DNA of 64,000 nucleotides from the NCBI RefSeq assembly GCF_036241575.1, contig NZ_CP108455.1, positions 4,277,001 to 4,341,000 on the forward strand. Reading direction: 5' to 3'. Below, in pieces: positions 7,866 through 16,316 of this stretch; within the stretch, counting starts at the first letter, position 1, and each line of letters starts with the position of its first letter. This DNA is from Streptomyces sp. NBC_01267. Lineage in GTDB: Bacteria; Actinomycetota; Actinomycetes; Streptomycetales; Streptomycetaceae. The notes under the pieces were generated by a model, which had not been told where the DNA came from, did no database searches, and saw nothing but the letters and a program-made list of their open reading frames with translations. Made by a program: the position numbers and the translations under genes.

Positions 7866-9182
7866 TCAGGCGAGCCGGGTGATGACGTTGTGGGTGATGG
7901 CCGCGACCTGGGGGTCGGTGGCGAGCAGTCGGGACCAGTCAGTGGTGGCGGCGGTGAAGACGGTGCCGGTCGCCCTGTAGAGACCGAGGGTGGCCGCACG
8001 GGGGCTGGGCACGGGCTCGCGGGCTGCGAAGTTCCAATCGGAGGGCAGTGGGGCGATGCCGAGGATCTGGAAGCTCTTCGGCGTTCCGTCCTGGCCGGTG
8101 GGCCGCGGGCGTCTCCGCCCATCGATCTCGTATGCGGCGCCGTCGCATTCGTACCCGACGAGCGCGCTGTCCTGGCCGAATGTGTCACCGGTTTTGAGGC
8201 CGGTCCCGGAGAACACCCAGTGGTCCGCGTCGGTGACGGTGAATCCGAGGGGTGCGCGCGGGCCGTCCCAATGCCCGCCGCCGTTTCGGTAGCTCACGCC
8301 CAAGAGGGCGTTCTCAGGCTCCGACTCCCACCAGTGGTCGGGGCAGCCGTACGAGCTGTCCGGGTCTGTTCCGGCAGGGGCGTCGGGAGGGAACTTCGCG
8401 CACTCAAGGGCCGAGCGGTCCTCGTCGGCACTCACTCGCCACCAGCAGCTGTTGGCTCCGAAGTTGGCGATGTTGCCACCTGTGTCGCGGAAGGCGGTTA
8501 CGTTCCGACGGGTCTGGGCGGTCCAGTATTCGTCGTGCCCGGAGGAGACCAGGAGACGATATCCGTTGCCGAGGAGTCGGCCTTCGTCGAGGTCGAGATC
8601 CGTGCAGTAGTCGCTCTGAATCCCGTTCTCCTCCATCCAGGAGATGAAGGGAGCATCCCAGTGCGCAAACGTCTGCCGAGGTGACGAGGTGTCGTACGGA
8701 TCGGGCAGGCCCTTGACCGGACCGCCGACACCGCCGCCGGGTCGGCGCAGGGTCACCCGGGAGGCGCTGTAGAGGCTTCCACCCCCCGCTGTGTTGTAGG
8801 CGTGATAGGTGGAAACAGGGATCTTGTAGAGGACCTTGCGGCCCGAGGGAACGGCGGGCGTGACGACCAGAAGGAATCTGGCCTCGCGAGCGTCCATGAC
8901 TGGCTGGCTCGGACGGACCCCCGTGCTCAGGACTCCGATGTAGACACCGGACTGCCAGTCTCGCGGAACGATGAAGTCGTAGGCTGGCCACTGCCAGTCC
9001 TCGTCGTACAGTCCGGGTACGGCGTCCCGTCCGGGCCACTCGACGTGTCCCGTGTGCTTGGGTGTCGAGCCCCAGCGGTAGAAGTCGAGCCGGAAGCGAT
9101 CTGCGGAGGTGGCGATGTGAAGTCGGATGCTGCGGCCGGCGTGGACCGAGAGGGACGCCGGGTATCCGTTGATGCCGGTCAT
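7866..9182 (-). CDS. N,N-dimethylformamidase large-subunit-like protein
   Basis: 438 residues matching the C-terminal part of the N,N-dimethylformamidase beta-subunit family: VLYKIPVSTYHAYNTAGGGSLY, an FISWMEENGI segment, VSSGHDEYWT and GGNIANFGANSCWWRV. In the characterised enzyme this is a metal-dependent amide hydrolase with a glutamine-amidotransferase-like core; the Tyr/His-rich HDEYW stretch is the likely active-site region. Members of this broad family are often found in unassigned clusters, so amide hydrolysis here is inference. ATG 9182 overlaps the methyltransferase stop by four bases (ATGA), which indicates translational coupling. No signal peptide is visible, so it is cytoplasmic. 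Confidence 0.8.
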   Translation of the reverse strand: MTGINGYPASLSVHAGRSIRLHIATSADRFRLDFYRWGSTPKHTGHVEWPGRDAVPGLYDEDWQWPAYDFIVPRDWQSGVYIGVLSTGVRPSQPVMDAREARFLLVVTPAVPSGRKVLYKIPVSTYHAYNTAGGGSLYSASRVTLRRPGGGVGGPVKGLPDPYDTSSPRQTFAHWDAPFISWMEENGIQSDYCTDLDLDEGRLLGNGYRLLVSSGHDEYWTAQTRRNVTAFRDTGGNIANFGANSCWWRVSADEDRSALECAKFPPDAPAGTDPDSSYGCPDHWWESEPENALLGVSYRNGGGHWDGPRAPLGFTVTDADHWVFSGTGLKTGDTFGQDSALVGYECDGAAYEIDGRRRPRPTGQDGTPKSFQILGIAPLPSDWNFAAREPVPSPRAATLGLYRATGTVFTAATTDWSRLLATDPQVAAITHNVITRLA

Positions 9183-9856
9183 GAGTGGGCCTGCGGCCGG
9201 GCGACTCCGACGTAGTGGTAGCGATCGACCTGCTCGACGTGAGACTCCCAGCCCAGGGCGTCCAGCCGTTTCGTGAGCCCGCCGGCGTCGTAAAGAACCT
9301 TCACGGTCAGGTGCTGACTTCCGTCGGAGAGTCTCCGGCGCACCGTCGGAACCGCACGCCCCTCGATTGTCTGCTCGATCTCCGCCTTTGCACGGGAGTC
9401 GTCGAGGAAGACCACGCAGCCACCGGGCTTCAGAGCCTTCCGGAGGGCCTTCCAGAAGAGTTCCAGGTATGCGGGCGGCACATGGCTGAGCCAGAAAGCG
9501 AAGAACACGGTGTCGTACTGGCGATCAGAAATCTGGCTGAAGATGTCCGCCTCGATGAAGCGAGTCGTCGAGCCCTCCAGACGGCGTTTCGCGATAGCCA
9601 GCATCTCGGGCGCGGCGTCCACTGCGGTCAAGCTGCGGGAGCGCCCGGCGAGCAGGTGGGTCCACTGGCCCGTGCCGCACGCCAGCTCCAGGACGTCTCC
9701 GCTGATGGGCAAGCGATCGAGCACGGGCGAGAGCCGGGGCATCCCCATACGGTCCGCGTATGCGGTGTCGTACTCATCAGCCCTTGCGCGGTAGTAGGCG
9801 ATCTGTTGCTCCGACCGTTCGGCCGATGCGCTGTGCTGCTCTCCGATCTCGAGCAT
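9179..9856 (-). CDS. Class I SAM-dependent methyltransferase
   Basis: 225-residue Rossmann-fold methyltransferase. Motif I is VLELACGTGQWTHLL, followed by the acidic AVDAAPEML, post-motif FIEADIF and LKPGGCVVFLDDS. A YRARADEYD segment precedes the fold, as in UbiE/Tam-like small-molecule methyltransferases. I prefer ATG 9856 because GGAGGAG lies seven bases upstream; an in-frame ATG at 9925 would add 23 residues without a good ribosome site. It is the first gene of the six-gene operon running down to 3941 and is divergent from the HTH-kinase gene at 10051. Substrate unknown. Confidence 0.87.
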   Translation of the reverse strand: MLEIGEQHSASAERSEQQIAYYRARADEYDTAYADRMGMPRLSPVLDRLPISGDVLELACGTGQWTHLLAGRSRSLTAVDAAPEMLAIAKRRLEGSTTRFIEADIFSQISDRQYDTVFFAFWLSHVPPAYLELFWKALRKALKPGGCVVFLDDSRAKAEIEQTIEGRAVPTVRRRLSDGSQHLTVKVLYDAGGLTKRLDALGWESHVEQVDRYHYVGVARPQAHS

Positions 9857-10050
9857 CCTCAGCTCCTCCATGAACCAGTAGCGATCGACCGCCAGTTGGG
9901 AGCTCGGCGGGCTGACAAGGTCCATGACAGCGGGGCGCAGGTCATCCGTGTATCACGGCGGGCTAGTGAGGCCGTTCATCGGCGAGCACTCCGACTTTTC
10001 AACATCTGCTTACACACGACTTCGCACAGGGCAGACTTACAGTCCCGATC

Positions 10051-11088
10051 ATGTTGACCGATGGGCAGGCGGTAACTGACGTGTCGAGGAGCCGTGCGGG
10101 ATGGCGCCCGGACAAGCTCCGCGAGGTGCGCGAGGCACACGGATTAACCCTCGAGCGTGCCGGCGAGCGTTTGCGCGAAGTGGCCACAAGGGCCGCTATC
10201 ACGGTGCCCGCAGCCAACTTTCAGACGCTCTGGCAGCATGAGCAGGGCGAGGTATACCCGGGTCCGCACTATCGGCGCGCGTACTGCCTTCTGTACCGCG
10301 GTACGGAACCCGAGCTGGGATTCCGCCATCCTTTGCCCGACGAGGCCACGCACCTGAACCTCACGCCGGCGACGGAGTCCCGCAACGGGGCCCACGTAGT
10401 CGCTGTCGAGCGGGCGCTCTCTCAGATCACGCCAGGCACGGATGCCAGCGGCGATCTCGACGTTCAACAGCGGATCATCGACGCGTGGAAGCGTCGGCAC
10501 ACGGGCGGAGATCCTCATCGCCCGTCTCTGCTCATCGTCGGCGGCTTCGCAGGGAGCGGAAAGTCGGAGTTCTCCCGCTTCATCTCCCAGCTCACAGGAT
10601 GGCCGGTCCTCGACAAGGACCCGATCACGCGTCCCCTGGTCGAGCGGCTTCTGGTGGAGATGGGCAGCGAGCCCAACGACCGGCATTCCGAGCTCTACCG
10701 TGAGCAGGTGCGGCCCCTTGAGTACCAGTGCCTGCTTGAGACCGCCTACGCCAACATCGACTGCTCCATCAGCACGGTGCTGACAGCGCCGTTCGTCTCG
10801 GAAGTGATGGATGTCCGCTGGATCCAGCGCCTGACCAACCGATGCGAGGCCCGAGGCGTCAGCGTCTCCATAGTCTGGATCAAGTGCGATGTGGAAACGA
10901 TGCGTGAGTACATCAGCTTCCGGTCCGCCGCCCGCGACAGCTGGAAGCTTCAGCACTGGGACGAGTACGTGAAATCCGTCGACGTCGAACTGCGCCCTGC
11001 CGTCGCCCATATGGTGGTGGACAACCGGCTCGGCGCGGCTATATCCCTCACTGACCAAGTACGACGGGTGTTGGGAACGGTGTTCTGA
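10051..11088 (+). CDS. HTH-domain / P-loop kinase fusion protein
   Basis: 345 residues. The N-terminal ~70 residues form an XRE-like helix-turn-helix (KLREVREAHGLTLERAGERLREVA). Residues from about 165 form a P-loop kinase of the AAA_33/zeta-toxin-like type: Walker A GGFAGSGKSEFSRF, then DKDPITRPLVE, and a lid-like R-rich segment (YISFRSAARDSWK). A fused regulator and small-molecule or nucleotide kinase is inferred. Its stop overlaps the next start (ATGA, 11088), so both kinases are co-translated. A TACAGT hexamer at 10038-10043 stands only eight bases before the ATG, which suggests a leaderless mRNA. Confidence 0.78.
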   Translation: MLTDGQAVTDVSRSRAGWRPDKLREVREAHGLTLERAGERLREVATRAAITVPAANFQTLWQHEQGEVYPGPHYRRAYCLLYRGTEPELGFRHPLPDEATHLNLTPATESRNGAHVVAVERALSQITPGTDASGDLDVQQRIIDAWKRRHTGGDPHRPSLLIVGGFAGSGKSEFSRFISQLTGWPVLDKDPITRPLVERLLVEMGSEPNDRHSELYREQVRPLEYQCLLETAYANIDCSISTVLTAPFVSEVMDVRWIQRLTNRCEARGVSVSIVWIKCDVETMREYISFRSAARDSWKLQHWDEYVKSVDVELRPAVAHMVVDNRLGAAISLTDQVRRVLGTVF

Positions 11089-11639
11089 TGAACCAGGGAA
11101 TCCTGCTCTACGGGCCGCCTGCCGCCGGCAAGGACACGGTGACGGCGGCTCTCGCCGAACTCGACTCGCGTTATGTCCTCTTCAGCCGACTCAAAATCGG
11201 CAGCGGCAAGTCTGCGGGATACCGGATGGGTACCCCGGATCAGCTGGCGGATCTAGAGAGGCGGGGCGACCTTATCTACCGCAATGACCGATACGGAAAC
11301 ACCTACGCTGTCGACCGCCAGGGCCTCGGGCTGGCCATGGAGGGTGGGCGCGTCCCCATCCTCCACCTCGGCCAGGTCGCAGGTGTGAAGGCGGTGACCG
11401 CCAAGTACCTCGCCGCCTGGTCGACGGTGCTCATATGGTGCTCTCGGGAGGCCACGGCCCTCCGCTCGACCAGCCGAGGCGATCGCGATACGGAGGCCAG
11501 GCTCGCCGCATGGGATGCGACGGAGAAGGATCTCGCCACCAACGATCACCCCGGCTGGGACCTCCGTGTGGACACCGAGGTCTCCTCGCCTGGGGACGCG
11601 GCAGTCCTCATTGATCAGCTCGTACGCGCGTCTGTGTGA
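11088..11639 (+). CDS. Guanylate-kinase-like P-loop kinase
   Basis: 183 residues with N-terminal P-loop GPPAAGKDTV, a guanylate-kinase-like segment (FSRLKIGSGKSAGYRMG, then LIYRNDRYGNTYAVD) and a C-terminal LIDQLV helix. It resembles GMP kinase or PhnN (ribose bisphosphokinase) in layout, so it probably phosphorylates a nucleotide or phosphosugar. It starts within the stop of the HTH-kinase gene. Its last 25 bases (11615-11639) overlap the end of the convergent dehydrogenase gene. The usual GMK signature SRxPRxGE is not intact, so it is unlikely to be the housekeeping guanylate kinase. Confidence 0.8.
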   Translation: MNQGILLYGPPAAGKDTVTAALAELDSRYVLFSRLKIGSGKSAGYRMGTPDQLADLERRGDLIYRNDRYGNTYAVDRQGLGLAMEGGRVPILHLGQVAGVKAVTAKYLAAWSTVLIWCSREATALRSTSRGDRDTEARLAAWDATEKDLATNDHPGWDLRVDTEVSSPGDAAVLIDQLVRASV

Positions 11640-12487
11640 CGAGCCTCCACTGAACTCAGGAGTTCGAGAGCACGGGAGACGGTGACGGGCCTGTCGTGGA
11701 CCTCGTCCCAGAGGTGAAGGGCAGCGGCAATCTCTCGCATGAAGCGGTCCGGCAATCCCGACTCGGTGAGCAGATCTGCGGCGTCTTCCAGTTCGGGCGC
11801 CCACCGCCAGGCGCGAGCGGCCGTCTTGGGAATGTAGTCCGTCTCCGTCAGATAACTGCCGGCGCGCTTGGAGGCGATCTGCAGGAGCTCGTCCGCGACG
11901 CCGTTCGCGTCGGCCAGCCCGTATGCCACGGCGGCCAAGACGCGGGACGCCTTCTGATAGCTGGAGTACGCCAGCTTCAGAGCGGAAGCCTGTCCGATCT
12001 CACTTCCCAGGGAACGTGTGTGCACAGCGGTCCCCTCAAAGAGGTCGGCAACCAGCGCGACGTGCCGCGTGGGGCCTGAGAGGTAAAGCGTTGGCTGCTT
12101 CCCCCCTACCGGAGGAGAGCCGACGACAGAACCGTCGACAACGGCTGCGTCAGACAGACATGCGGCGACAGCTCGGACCCTCTGCGGAGTGATTGCGTTG
12201 GCCTCGACGTACGTCCCGCCGCGGAAACCGTGCTCGGCCACTGCTGCTGCGACCACCTCGGCGGCTGCCGGCGGGCACAAGGAGACCACCAGGTCGACGC
12301 GTCGTAGGAGCTGCCTGAGATCGTCGACTGCTTCCATGCCTGCTTGCTCCGCACGTTGCCTGGAAGCGTTGCTGCGGCCGACAGGGCACCAGAGGACGGT
12401 CGTGCCTCGGGCTCGGAGCTGGGTTGCGAAAGCCGCGCCCATGCTGCCTGGATGCAGCAGCCCCACCGCAGCGATGTCGGACTTCAC
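11615..12487 (-). CDS. NAD(P)-binding dehydrogenase, 6-phosphogluconate-DH-like with DUF1932 C-domain
   Basis: 290 residues of the beta-hydroxyacid dehydrogenase superfamily. The N-terminal Rossmann domain has GLLHPGSMGAAFA and VVSLCPPAAAEVV. A substrate-loop motif AAVVDGSVVGSPPVGGKQPTLY follows, and the all-helical C-terminal half (ALKLAYSSYQKASRVLAAVAYGLADANG) is DUF1932-like with the conserved Lys replacing the usual catalytic Lys region. Probably oxidises or reduces a hydroxy acid intermediate. It starts four bases inside the end of the HAD gene (ATGA at 12484-12487), so the two are coupled. Confidence 0.85.
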   Translation of the reverse strand: MKSDIAAVGLLHPGSMGAAFATQLRARGTTVLWCPVGRSNASRQRAEQAGMEAVDDLRQLLRRVDLVVSLCPPAAAEVVAAAVAEHGFRGGTYVEANAITPQRVRAVAACLSDAAVVDGSVVGSPPVGGKQPTLYLSGPTRHVALVADLFEGTAVHTRSLGSEIGQASALKLAYSSYQKASRVLAAVAYGLADANGVADELLQIASKRAGSYLTETDYIPKTAARAWRWAPELEDAADLLTESGLPDRFMREIAAALHLWDEVHDRPVTVSRALELLSSVEARHTDARTS

Positions 12488-13152
12488 TTAGTCACACTCC
12501 TCGAACAGTCATTGGCCAGCAGCAGCGCGATGGCCGCCTCCGCGTCGGGTACGCAATGATCAGGTGCGGCGAGCCGAACAGGCCACGAACGCCCGTTGTG
12601 GATCCAGATTGTGCCTAGGCCGGCTCGACGACCTCCATCAATGTCGGTCTCTGGGTTATCGCCCACCATCAAGCCGCCTTGGGAGAGGCGGGAGCCACAC
12701 GCTACGGCTGCCGCCTCGAAGACGACGGCAGAGGGCTTTCGTGCACCGACGGACTCCGAGACGCAGACGCCATCAACGCGACCGACCAGGCCGGTCGCCT
12801 GGAGCTTGGCGTTCTGGATGTCAGTTGCCCCGTTGGTGGCGATACCGACTCGCCAACCGGTGGCTCGTAGGGCATCCATGCCCGTGAGCACCCGCTCAGG
12901 GCATCTGACCGCCGCCGCGATGTCGGAGCAGTACTGCCTCCAGAGCGAATCAGCGGAGGACGGGAGACGGTGCTCGGCCCGTATGGACTCGAAGGTGGCA
13001 GGGAATGCTCGCGCCTGGACCGACTCAACCAATTGCGTGGCGGCGTGGCCAGCGAGGGAGTACCGAGCGGCGAACTGAGCGGCCCAGTCTTGGATGGCAC
13101 CGTTTCTGTCGATCAGGGTGTTGTCGAGATCGAAGAGCACCAGCTTCTGCAT
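12484..13152 (-). CDS. HAD-family hydrolase
   Basis: 222-residue haloacid-dehalogenase-like phosphatase. Motif I is LFDLDNTLIDR at the N-terminus, motif II falls at VGIATNGATDIQ, the motif III lysine is in GARKPSAVVF, and motif IV is MVGDNPETDIDGGRRAG. All four motifs look intact, with a helical cap inserted after motif I (subfamily IA-like). A small-molecule phosphatase is expected. It is first of the pair with the dehydrogenase and probably removes a phosphate from a cluster intermediate. Upstream 13153-13281 is a short gap with no recognised site. Confidence 0.87.
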   Translation of the reverse strand: MQKLVLFDLDNTLIDRNGAIQDWAAQFAARYSLAGHAATQLVESVQARAFPATFESIRAEHRLPSSADSLWRQYCSDIAAAVRCPERVLTGMDALRATGWRVGIATNGATDIQNAKLQATGLVGRVDGVCVSESVGARKPSAVVFEAAAVACGSRLSQGGLMVGDNPETDIDGGRRAGLGTIWIHNGRSWPVRLAAPDHCVPDAEAAIALLLANDCSRSVTK

Positions 13153-13281
13153 AGGTGACGACCCTAGTCCGCCCGGATGCGCCGCTACGGAGTCGGCGCC
13201 GCCTCGTGGGCCTCTGAGCGACGCTGCAAGGCTGAGCTGGACGCGCGTCGAGTGGGACCTGTGGCCGTATAGCGACCTTGT

Positions 13282-13975
13282 TCAGGGGGTTCCACCGCGC
13301 TGGTAGCCGACCCACAACCGGCCGCCGACCTGCTCCAGCACCTCGTCCACGACTGCCGCGAGGGGCTCGATCCGCCCAGCCAATACTTCACGCAGACCAT
13401 CGTGCAGGCGCATGCTGAGACCCGGCGCTGGGGTCTCAAGGCGGCGGGCCGCCCCCGTTCCAGGTTCCGCTAGCGGCCAGCGCCAACTCTCCGGCTCGTC
13501 TCACTAGTTCGGTGGCGATGAACAACCGTTCGCCCTGGTCAGTGCTCCCCACGAGATCATCGAGGAGGTCGGTGATCGCGTAGCGGCGGTCGTCTATCTC
13601 TTCGGCCGACACCGTGGGTGGCCCTGCGGCGGTCAGCCTTCGGGCTTCGGCGGCGAGGTGCGTCCCGACTCCGTCCTTGTCGAAGAGGAGGATCCCGTCG
13701 GCGCACATCCAGAGCAGTGGTGACCGGCGCTTGCGTACCTCACGCTGGGTGTACGCGTGCCACGTCGCTTCGGTGTGCACGAACATCTCCACCGGCCACT
13801 CATCCCTCCGCAGGCTTGCCCGGTACGGGGCGGGGGATCCGTGAAGGAGCACCACGATGTCGAGGTCCGACATCGCCGTGCGGCGGCCAGTCACGACACT
13901 GCCTCCTAAGAACGCAGCCCGAGCGACAGGGTGATGTTCCTCAACAACGGCACGCGCTGCATCAATCGCATCCAT
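13282..13975 (-). pseudogene. Nucleotidyltransferase-domain protein, frameshifted
   Basis: Pol-beta-type nucleotidyltransferase with the active-site motif GGSVVTGRRTAMSDLDIVV (GS...DxD) near residue 20. Read from ATG 13975 the frame stops at 13436 after SGTWNGGGPPP. In the next frame an uninterrupted protein-like sequence continues from the same G-run: RRLETPAPGLSMRLHDGLRE, ending GYQRGGTP at stop 13282. Removing one G from the five-G run at about 13457 restores a single 230-residue protein. It is either an inactivating frameshift or a sequencing error in a homopolymer. The frame is also open upstream to 14104, but that extension is low-complexity. In-cluster role would be nucleotidyl transfer to a small molecule. 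Confidence 0.72.
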
Positions 13976-14170
13976 GCAGCAACTATCAGCGCTCCGCTTG
14001 GCGTGCGCATGGAAGATTCTTCGCAGAAGATGTCCCGCAGCTACATCGTGACTGGGGCGGGACTTACTCCGAGGCTCCAGCCGCACTCGGCCAGCCCGTC
14101 TCACGGACGCGGTCGACCGGAGGCCGGCACGCGGCCTGATCGATGGCGGTCTCTCAGGGCATGGACAGGC

Positions 14171-14953
14171 TCAAGATCCGCCATCGAGATGAGAGCGAGC
14201 CGCTTGAACAAAGTCTGTTCGCACTTCATGGAACCGAAGCCACCGACCGTGCGGGAAACGCTCCAGGGCCTCGCTCAGCGACAGCTGCTGACTGTAGGTG
14301 AACAGGAGGGCGCCAGCATCGGATGCGGATAGCAGGCCCAAGGCAACGATTTGGCGGCCGACCTGCTGACCGTACTCCGTGCGGCCTGGATCTTGGGAGT
14401 CCATCGCCTGCAGCTCGCGTAGGGAACTGAGAATCGCAGCGATCGGTTGATCATGATCCGAGAGAGCTTCCAGCTGCTCACGCTCCCCGGCTTCTTGGAG
14501 CTCCCTCATCGATCGCGTAGCAATGAGTGTCTGTTCCAACTCGAAGATCGTGTTGACTGTGGAGCCTTGTAGGACGTAGCCCTTCGAGACGATTTCCTCG
14601 GGCCCTTCGAGCTCGATCTTGCGATAAGCGTCCGTCGCTCTCACGGAGCGAGCATAGGTATCTTCGAGCGCCAGCTCGGCCTCCGGCAGCTCTTCATCGG
14701 CGAGATGGCCTGTCACGACTTCGGCAGAAAGCCGGAACTCATCCACAGCGCCGAGATATTCGACCCACACATCGCGCCTTACGGTCCGACGCCACTGTGT
14801 GTTCTGGTCTCGGCCCTGCGCCCTGACCGCTTCTATGGCTGCGTTCGCCTGCTCTCGCATACTGCGTGCCTGCCAGCGGGCCCCGAACAGGCCAAGCGCC
14901 ACACCTGTCACCGCGATCAGTGCCGCGAGTATGGCGGCTACACCCTGATCCAT
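14171..14953 (-). CDS. Membrane-anchored protein of unknown function
   Basis: 260 residues, not recognised. The N-terminus has one hydrophobic helix (AAILAALIAVTGVALGLFGA), followed by a positively charged, likely coiled-coil cytoplasmic region (RWQARSMREQANAAIEAVRAQ) and a mostly alpha-helical acidic body ending in RFPHGRWLRFHEVRTDF. Single-span membrane proteins of this type with helical tails are common in Streptomyces islands, and some accompany defence or regulatory genes. Nothing in the sequence shows catalysis. It stands alone on the minus strand between the cluster and the mobile element. Confidence 0.65.
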   Translation of the reverse strand: MDQGVAAILAALIAVTGVALGLFGARWQARSMREQANAAIEAVRAQGRDQNTQWRRTVRRDVWVEYLGAVDEFRLSAEVVTGHLADEELPEAELALEDTYARSVRATDAYRKIELEGPEEIVSKGYVLQGSTVNTIFELEQTLIATRSMRELQEAGEREQLEALSDHDQPIAAILSSLRELQAMDSQDPGRTEYGQQVGRQIVALGLLSASDAGALLFTYSQQLSLSEALERFPHGRWLRFHEVRTDFVQAARSHLDGGS

Positions 14954-15352
14954 CTCGGCATTATGTCATGCCGAGTATCACGCCGAAGGGTGAGCCTGCT
15001 GCTCTGGCGGCACAAGCGGTAAAGCGGACGATGGAGCAGGAGCGGATCCGCAAGAAGCTCAGGTCCGCTGAGGGCCCGCCACTCGGCGTGGGCTGGACAA
15101 GGGCGTCGCACGGATCCGTCACTCTGAGCCCGGTCAGCAAGGATCTGCCAACCCGAATGGGGTCGAGTGAGAATCCGCGAGCTTGAACGTGACAGAAGAA
15201 CCAGCCAGTCTCAGATTCGCGGCCGATCGGCCGCCGAGTGGCCAGCAACCGTGAAATTCGGCCCTGGAATCTGACATCCCACAAGAGGAGCCTGTCTCAG
15301 TTCGCCGGGGGCAGACAAGAAAGAGTCGCGAAGGACTGGCCAGCGGGCGCAG
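14954..15352. other. Intergenic stretch with no recognised feature
   Basis: About 400 bases between the membrane-anchored protein and the DUF317-type gene. Short open frames here lack ribosome sites and recognisable protein character. It probably holds divergent promoters. I see no tRNA fragment, transposase remnant or strong hairpin, although this is a plausible place for the boundary between the metabolic cluster and the mobile element. Confidence 0.4.
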
Positions 15353-15760
15353 ATGGATGTCAACGTAGACGACCTTCCGGAACCCCAGGTCAGAGAGGTA
15401 TTCGCCGTGAACTTCCCATCCACGAGCCCCGGTTTCTCCACCGCCACCGATGCCCTGAAAGTGCACACCTGGCAGCTTGGCCCGGGCCAGCCCACGCTAG
15501 TGCTGGATCAGTTCTCTGCCGAGGATTTCCACATGGTTGTGGACGACCGCGCCGACGTTCACGTCAATTCGAAGGACGGCCGGTTCTACTTGGGCTGGTT
15601 TCCGCTCGGCCGTCCCGGGGGCGACGGCGAAGGCTGGAAGATCGCCGTCACCGGCACCACGAAAGTGCCTGGCTACAGCATCTCCTTCGACGCCGCGACG
15701 CCGGCCGACATCGTCGCCGCCACTGTGACGTGCGTGCTGGAAACCGCCCATCCTCGGTAG
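15353..15760 (+). CDS. DUF317-type protein
   Basis: 135 residues (or 117 from GTG 15407, which has AGAGAGG upstream). The sequence resembles the DUF317 domain found in Streptomyces mobile elements: LVLDQFSAEDFHMVVDD, VNSKDGRFYLGWFPLGRP, WKIAVTGTTKVPGYSISFD and TPADIVAATVTCVLE. The function of DUF317 is unknown; it is frequent in conjugative plasmids and integrated elements, often duplicated and often near spd-like genes. The next gene is another DUF317-type sequence 50 bases downstream. Cytoplasmic, no signal peptide. Confidence 0.65.
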   Translation: MDVNVDDLPEPQVREVFAVNFPSTSPGFSTATDALKVHTWQLGPGQPTLVLDQFSAEDFHMVVDDRADVHVNSKDGRFYLGWFPLGRPGGDGEGWKIAVTGTTKVPGYSISFDAATPADIVAATVTCVLETAHPR

Positions 15761-15809
15761 GCAGGGAAGTCGGCGTTAGCCGAACTGGCGTCTCCTGGCT
15801 CATGCGCGG

Positions 15810-16301
15810 GTGGCGATCCGTACCCGTCAGCCGATTGCCCGGAAGCAAGACGATGTCCCGCACCCAGCCCTTGGAGGCGCCCTGTATTCCAACCCTCGGC
15901 TCAACCCGTCCACCCCGAACCGGGGCGCTCTGCCTGCGTACTGGGTCGGCCCCCGGCACCTGGCCGGCGACGACGGATGTCTCTACGACGTCGTTGCGGA
16001 CACTCTCGCCGGCTTCGGCTGGACAAGCCTGACAACCGTCCGCGGGCGACGTGAGCTCGACGAGTCGCTGGAGGACCGCCAGGTCCTGCGTAGCACCGTC
16101 CTGCACATCAGTCCCGACGCCCGTCGGTGGGCTCAGTGGACGCTGTCGGACGAGCCGTTTCACCTCGGTGGGCTGCCGATCGCGTGGCAGATCTCTGCCC
16201 GCTCGGATGCGAGCAGGTCGCTCGCGGACTGGTCTGCCTACTTCACCTCCGGCATCCCCGGCGAGGCCATCGCCGACTTTCTTCTCGCGCTCGATGTATG
16301 A
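15810..16301 (+). CDS. DUF317-type protein, N-terminal half (followed by in-frame TGA)
   Basis: 163 residues. After a short leader it contains the DUF317 signature YWVGPRHLAGDDGCLYDVVADTLAG with WAQWTLSDEPFHLGGLPIAWQISA. The reading frame is interrupted by TGA at 16299-16301, but the same frame continues immediately in protein-like sequence to 16694. The usual two-domain DUF317 protein therefore appears split by one nonsense codon. The GTG start at 15810 has no good ribosome site, so the true 5' end is uncertain. Confidence 0.6.
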   Translation: MAIRTRQPIARKQDDVPHPALGGALYSNPRLNPSTPNRGALPAYWVGPRHLAGDDGCLYDVVADTLAGFGWTSLTTVRGRRELDESLEDRQVLRSTVLHISPDARRWAQWTLSDEPFHLGGLPIAWQISARSDASRSLADWSAYFTSGIPGEAIADFLLALDV

Positions 16302-16316
16302 GGTGATCCCACCGAC

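Noticed and set aside
7853..8188. N-terminal extension of the glycosyltransferase by 112 residues
   Set aside because: It overlaps the dimethylformamidase-like gene and is Ser/Pro/Arg low-complexity; GTG 7852 has a good ribosome site and the conserved start.
9185..10057. 290-codon plus-strand frame opposite the methyltransferase
   Set aside because: It mirrors the third-codon GC pattern of the real minus-strand gene, and no ribosome site or domain is seen.
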